5,809 bases of DNA from CAYJEO01 sp964369355 (GTDB lineage Bacteria > Bacillota_I > Bacilli_A > RF39 > UBA660). A program made the translations under genes and the position numbers. The stretch is taken from positions 1 to 5,809 of the forward strand of contig CAYJEO010000042.1 of NCBI GenBank assembly GCA_964369355.1, read 5' to 3'. This document shows positions 5,182 to 5,809 of this stretch, piece after piece (the stretch's first letter is position 1; each line of letters starts with the position of its first letter). The notes under the pieces are model-generated. The model did no database searches, was not told where the DNA came from, and was given only the letters and a program-made list of their open reading frames with translations.

Positions 5182-5809
5182 ATGTTTGAACAAATTTTAA
5201 AAGATGATTATATATTAAATTTATATGAACAAGTAAAAGATTATGAACAAAACGATTCTGATGCTTGGGCTTTTCACGATTTAACACATGCATTAAGTGT
5301 TATAAATATTTCAGTAAGTATATTGGAACAATTAAATTGTACTAAAGATGAAGCAGAAGCTATAAAAATAGCAGCATTATTACATGATATAGGTGCTTAC
5401 GAAGGTAAAGATGCCCATGAAATAAAAGGATATAATTTAGCAAAAGAATATTTAAAAGATAAAGATATAAAGTTGAAATCAAGAATTTTATCTGCTATTA
5501 AAGATCATAGAAAAGGTTATGACAGCAGTGATATTATAACTAGAGTATTAGTATTAGCAGATAAATTAGATATCAAAAAAACAAGAGTTGCACCTGCTGG
5601 AGAAAGTGTTATTGGTAATAGGCAATTATTATTCATAGAAGACATTAATATAGTAATTAAAGATAAATTTATAGTTAATTTCATTATTAATGATAATTGT
5701 AATATAGAAGAATTAGAAAATTTTTATTTTATGAATAAAGTAGTTAATTCAATTACTTATTTTGCAAATAAATTAAATCTAGAATGTTTAATATTAAAGA
5801 ACGATAAAG
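5182..5809 (+). CDS. HD-domain phosphohydrolase, 3' end outside window
   Basis: The gene starts at ATG 5182, seven bases after AAAGGAG, and stays open to the right edge (209 full codons). Seen: an HD-superfamily metal site made of His36 (in DLTHALSVI), the LLHDIG motif with His68-Asp69, His79 (DAHEIKGY), His109 (IKDHRKGY) and Asp127 (LADKLD). The H-HD-H-H-D spacing is that of dinuclear HD enzymes such as YqeK and the HD-GYP and PgpH classes, which cleave phosphoesters or nucleotides. Residues about 134-209 form a mixed beta/alpha tail (INIVIKDKFIVNFII and following helices) that I do not recognise. No membrane segment or signal peptide is visible in the part present, so a soluble cytoplasmic enzyme is likely. 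The substrate cannot be assigned. It is transcribed divergently from the ABC transporter across a 113-base control region; a functional link between the two is not shown. Codon use is AT-rich like its neighbours. Confidence 0.85.
   Translation, partial: MFEQILKDDYILNLYEQVKDYEQNDSDAWAFHDLTHALSVINISVSILEQLNCTKDEAEAIKIAALLHDIGAYEGKDAHEIKGYNLAKEYLKDKDIKLKSRILSAIKDHRKGYDSSDIITRVLVLADKLDIKKTRVAPAGESVIGNRQLLFIEDINIVIKDKFIVNFIINDNCNIEELENFYFMNKVVNSITYFANKLNLECLILKNDK

Noticed and set aside
1..5809. CRISPR arrays, tRNA or rRNA genes, insertion sequences, phage attachment sites
   Set aside because: No regularly spaced repeats, transposase-like frames, terminal repeats or cloverleaf sequences were seen. 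Apart from the control regions, the window is filled by the listed genes.

Overview
This window reads as chromosomal DNA of a very AT-rich bacterium of the Bacillota type. The support is strong AAGGAGG-like ribosome binding sites, TATAAT promoters with extended -10 elements, U-tailed hairpin terminators, Lys/Asn/Ile-rich proteins, and the tsaE-tsaB-rimI-tsaD gene order common in that phylum. The tryptophan codons I checked (in tsaE, the ABC transporter and the HD gene) are TGG, so the standard bacterial code (table 11) is the sensible reading. A low-GC gut Bacilli, Erysipelotrichia-like or RF39-like lineage would fit, but that placement is inference.

Layout: (1) Positions 1-277 hold the 3' end of a gene for an endonuclease/exonuclease/phosphatase (EEP) fold protein. 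Its catalytic SDH motif lies one frame away from the rest, so the gene is broken or the sequence has a one-base error. A terminator follows. (2) Positions 339-2729 hold a tight four-gene operon. tsaE, tsaB and tsaD encode the TsaE-TsaB-TsaD complex, which transfers the threonylcarbamoyl group to A37 of ANN-decoding tRNAs (t6A). Between tsaB and tsaD lies a divergent RimI-type GNAT acetyltransferase. The TsaC/Sua5 enzyme that makes the threonylcarbamoyl-AMP substrate is not in this window. The operon has an extended -10 promoter immediately upstream and a GAAA-tetraloop terminator behind tsaD. (3) Positions 2783-5068, minus strand, hold one large MacB/FtsX-type ABC transporter with ATPase and permease fused. 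It converges on tsaD, with two terminators back to back between them. (4) Positions 5069-5181 are a divergent control region with promoters both ways, a short palindrome and an 11-bp inverted repeat. (5) From 5182 to the right edge runs an HD-domain phosphohydrolase gene that is cut off by the window.

The core is ordinary housekeeping. I do not see a clear undescribed multi-gene system. The parts most worth a second look are the frameshift that separates the EEP catalytic motif, the glycine-poor GNAT inside the t6A operon, two promoters that seem to start transcription almost on the Shine-Dalgarno sequence, and the inverted repeats between the transporter and the HD gene.
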